A stretch of 64,000 bases of DNA from NCBI RefSeq assembly GCF_036174265.1, contig NZ_CP108055.1, positions 2,046,001 through 2,110,000 on the forward strand, written 5' to 3'. The notes under the pieces are model-generated. The model had not been told where the DNA came from and ran no database searches. It saw only the letters and a program-made list of their open reading frames with translations. The stretch comes from Streptomyces sp. NBC_00285 (GTDB taxonomy: Bacteria; Actinomycetota; Actinomycetes; Streptomycetales; Streptomycetaceae). Of the stretch, positions 63,972 through 64,000 are shown piece by piece. Position numbers and translations under genes: made by a program. Numbering within the stretch: position 1 is the stretch's first letter; each line of letters opens with the position of its first letter.

Positions 63972-64000
63972 GGGGGGTCTGGGGGCGGGGGGTCTGGGGG
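63972..64000. repeat. G-quadruplex-prone repeat after the membrane-protein gene
   Basis: Four runs of five or six G (63972-63977, 63981-63985, 63987-63992 and 63996-64000) are separated by TCT, C and TCT, as a direct repeat of GGGGGGTCTGGGGG. The run begins 15 bases after the stop codon at 63957 and continues to the window edge. Confidence 0.7.

Overview
This 64-kb window is a high-GC actinobacterial chromosome segment, almost certainly from a Streptomyces. The evidence is the extreme third-position GC, the many GTG starts, the presence of bldD and of the Streptomyces-type integration host factor (mihF), an omega subunit of Streptomyces type, and a gene order that matches from memory the S. 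coelicolor core block running from metK through bldD, relA and ruvCAB to the phosphatidylinositol-mannoside genes. It is a core housekeeping region. I see no tRNA or rRNA gene, CRISPR array, prophage, insertion sequence or biosynthetic cluster.

Layout. (1) 1-4.8 kb, minus strand: start of priA, then metK, coaBC, rpoZ, gmk and mihF. (2) 5.2-15.2 kb, minus strand: a complete pyrimidine operon, pyrR-pyrB-pyrC-membrane protein-carA-carB-pyrD-pyrF. Most junctions overlap by 4-8 bases. A PyrR-type RNA element overlaps the pyrR ribosome-binding site. (3) 15.3-16.0 kb, plus strand: bldD, with two tandem BldD boxes on its own promoter and a strong terminator. (4) 16.1-25.4 kb, minus strand: nusB, efp, pepP-like peptidase, a P-loop ATPase, aroB, aroK, aroC, a gene remnant, aroE and mltG. 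(5) 25.6-29.5 kb, minus strand: ruvX, alaS and two small membrane-associated proteins. (6) 29.7-31.8 kb, plus strand: an AfsR/MalT-like ATPase-TPR protein with no DNA-binding domain. (7) 31.9-34.8 kb, minus strand: rpsD, rarA and a VKOR-like protein. (8) 35.0-38.5 kb, plus strand: an ABC exporter plus two-component system operon with a palindromic candidate operator. (9) 38.5-41.5 kb, minus strand: a TPR protein, hisS and a metallo-beta-lactamase-fold hydrolase; then plus strand a membrane-anchored cyclophilin and a DUF349 protein. (10) 43.9-53.2 kb, minus strand: ruvC-ruvA-ruvB-yajC-secD-secF-apt-relA. (11) 53.3-59.6 kb, minus strand: yebC, pdxS-pdxT, and pgsA-acyltransferase-pimA-LemA-like followed by a broken small gene. 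(12) 59.9-64.0 kb, plus strand: an EF-G-like GTPase with a degenerate guanine-recognition motif and a large unrecognised membrane protein followed by a G-quadruplex-prone run.

The genes link nucleotide supply (pyr operon, gmk, apt), (p)ppGpp metabolism (relA), DNA repair (ruvABC, rarA, ruvX), translation (rpsD, alaS, hisS, efp, EF-G-like), protein export (yajC-secDF), aromatic amino-acid precursors (aro genes) and envelope phospholipids, with the developmental regulator BldD in the middle. The best leads for something undescribed are small: two short coding remnants that each need a one-base frame change, the degenerate EF-G paralogue, the AfsR-like protein lacking an output domain, and several uncharacterised palindromes in divergent promoters. 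No novel multi-gene system was evident.
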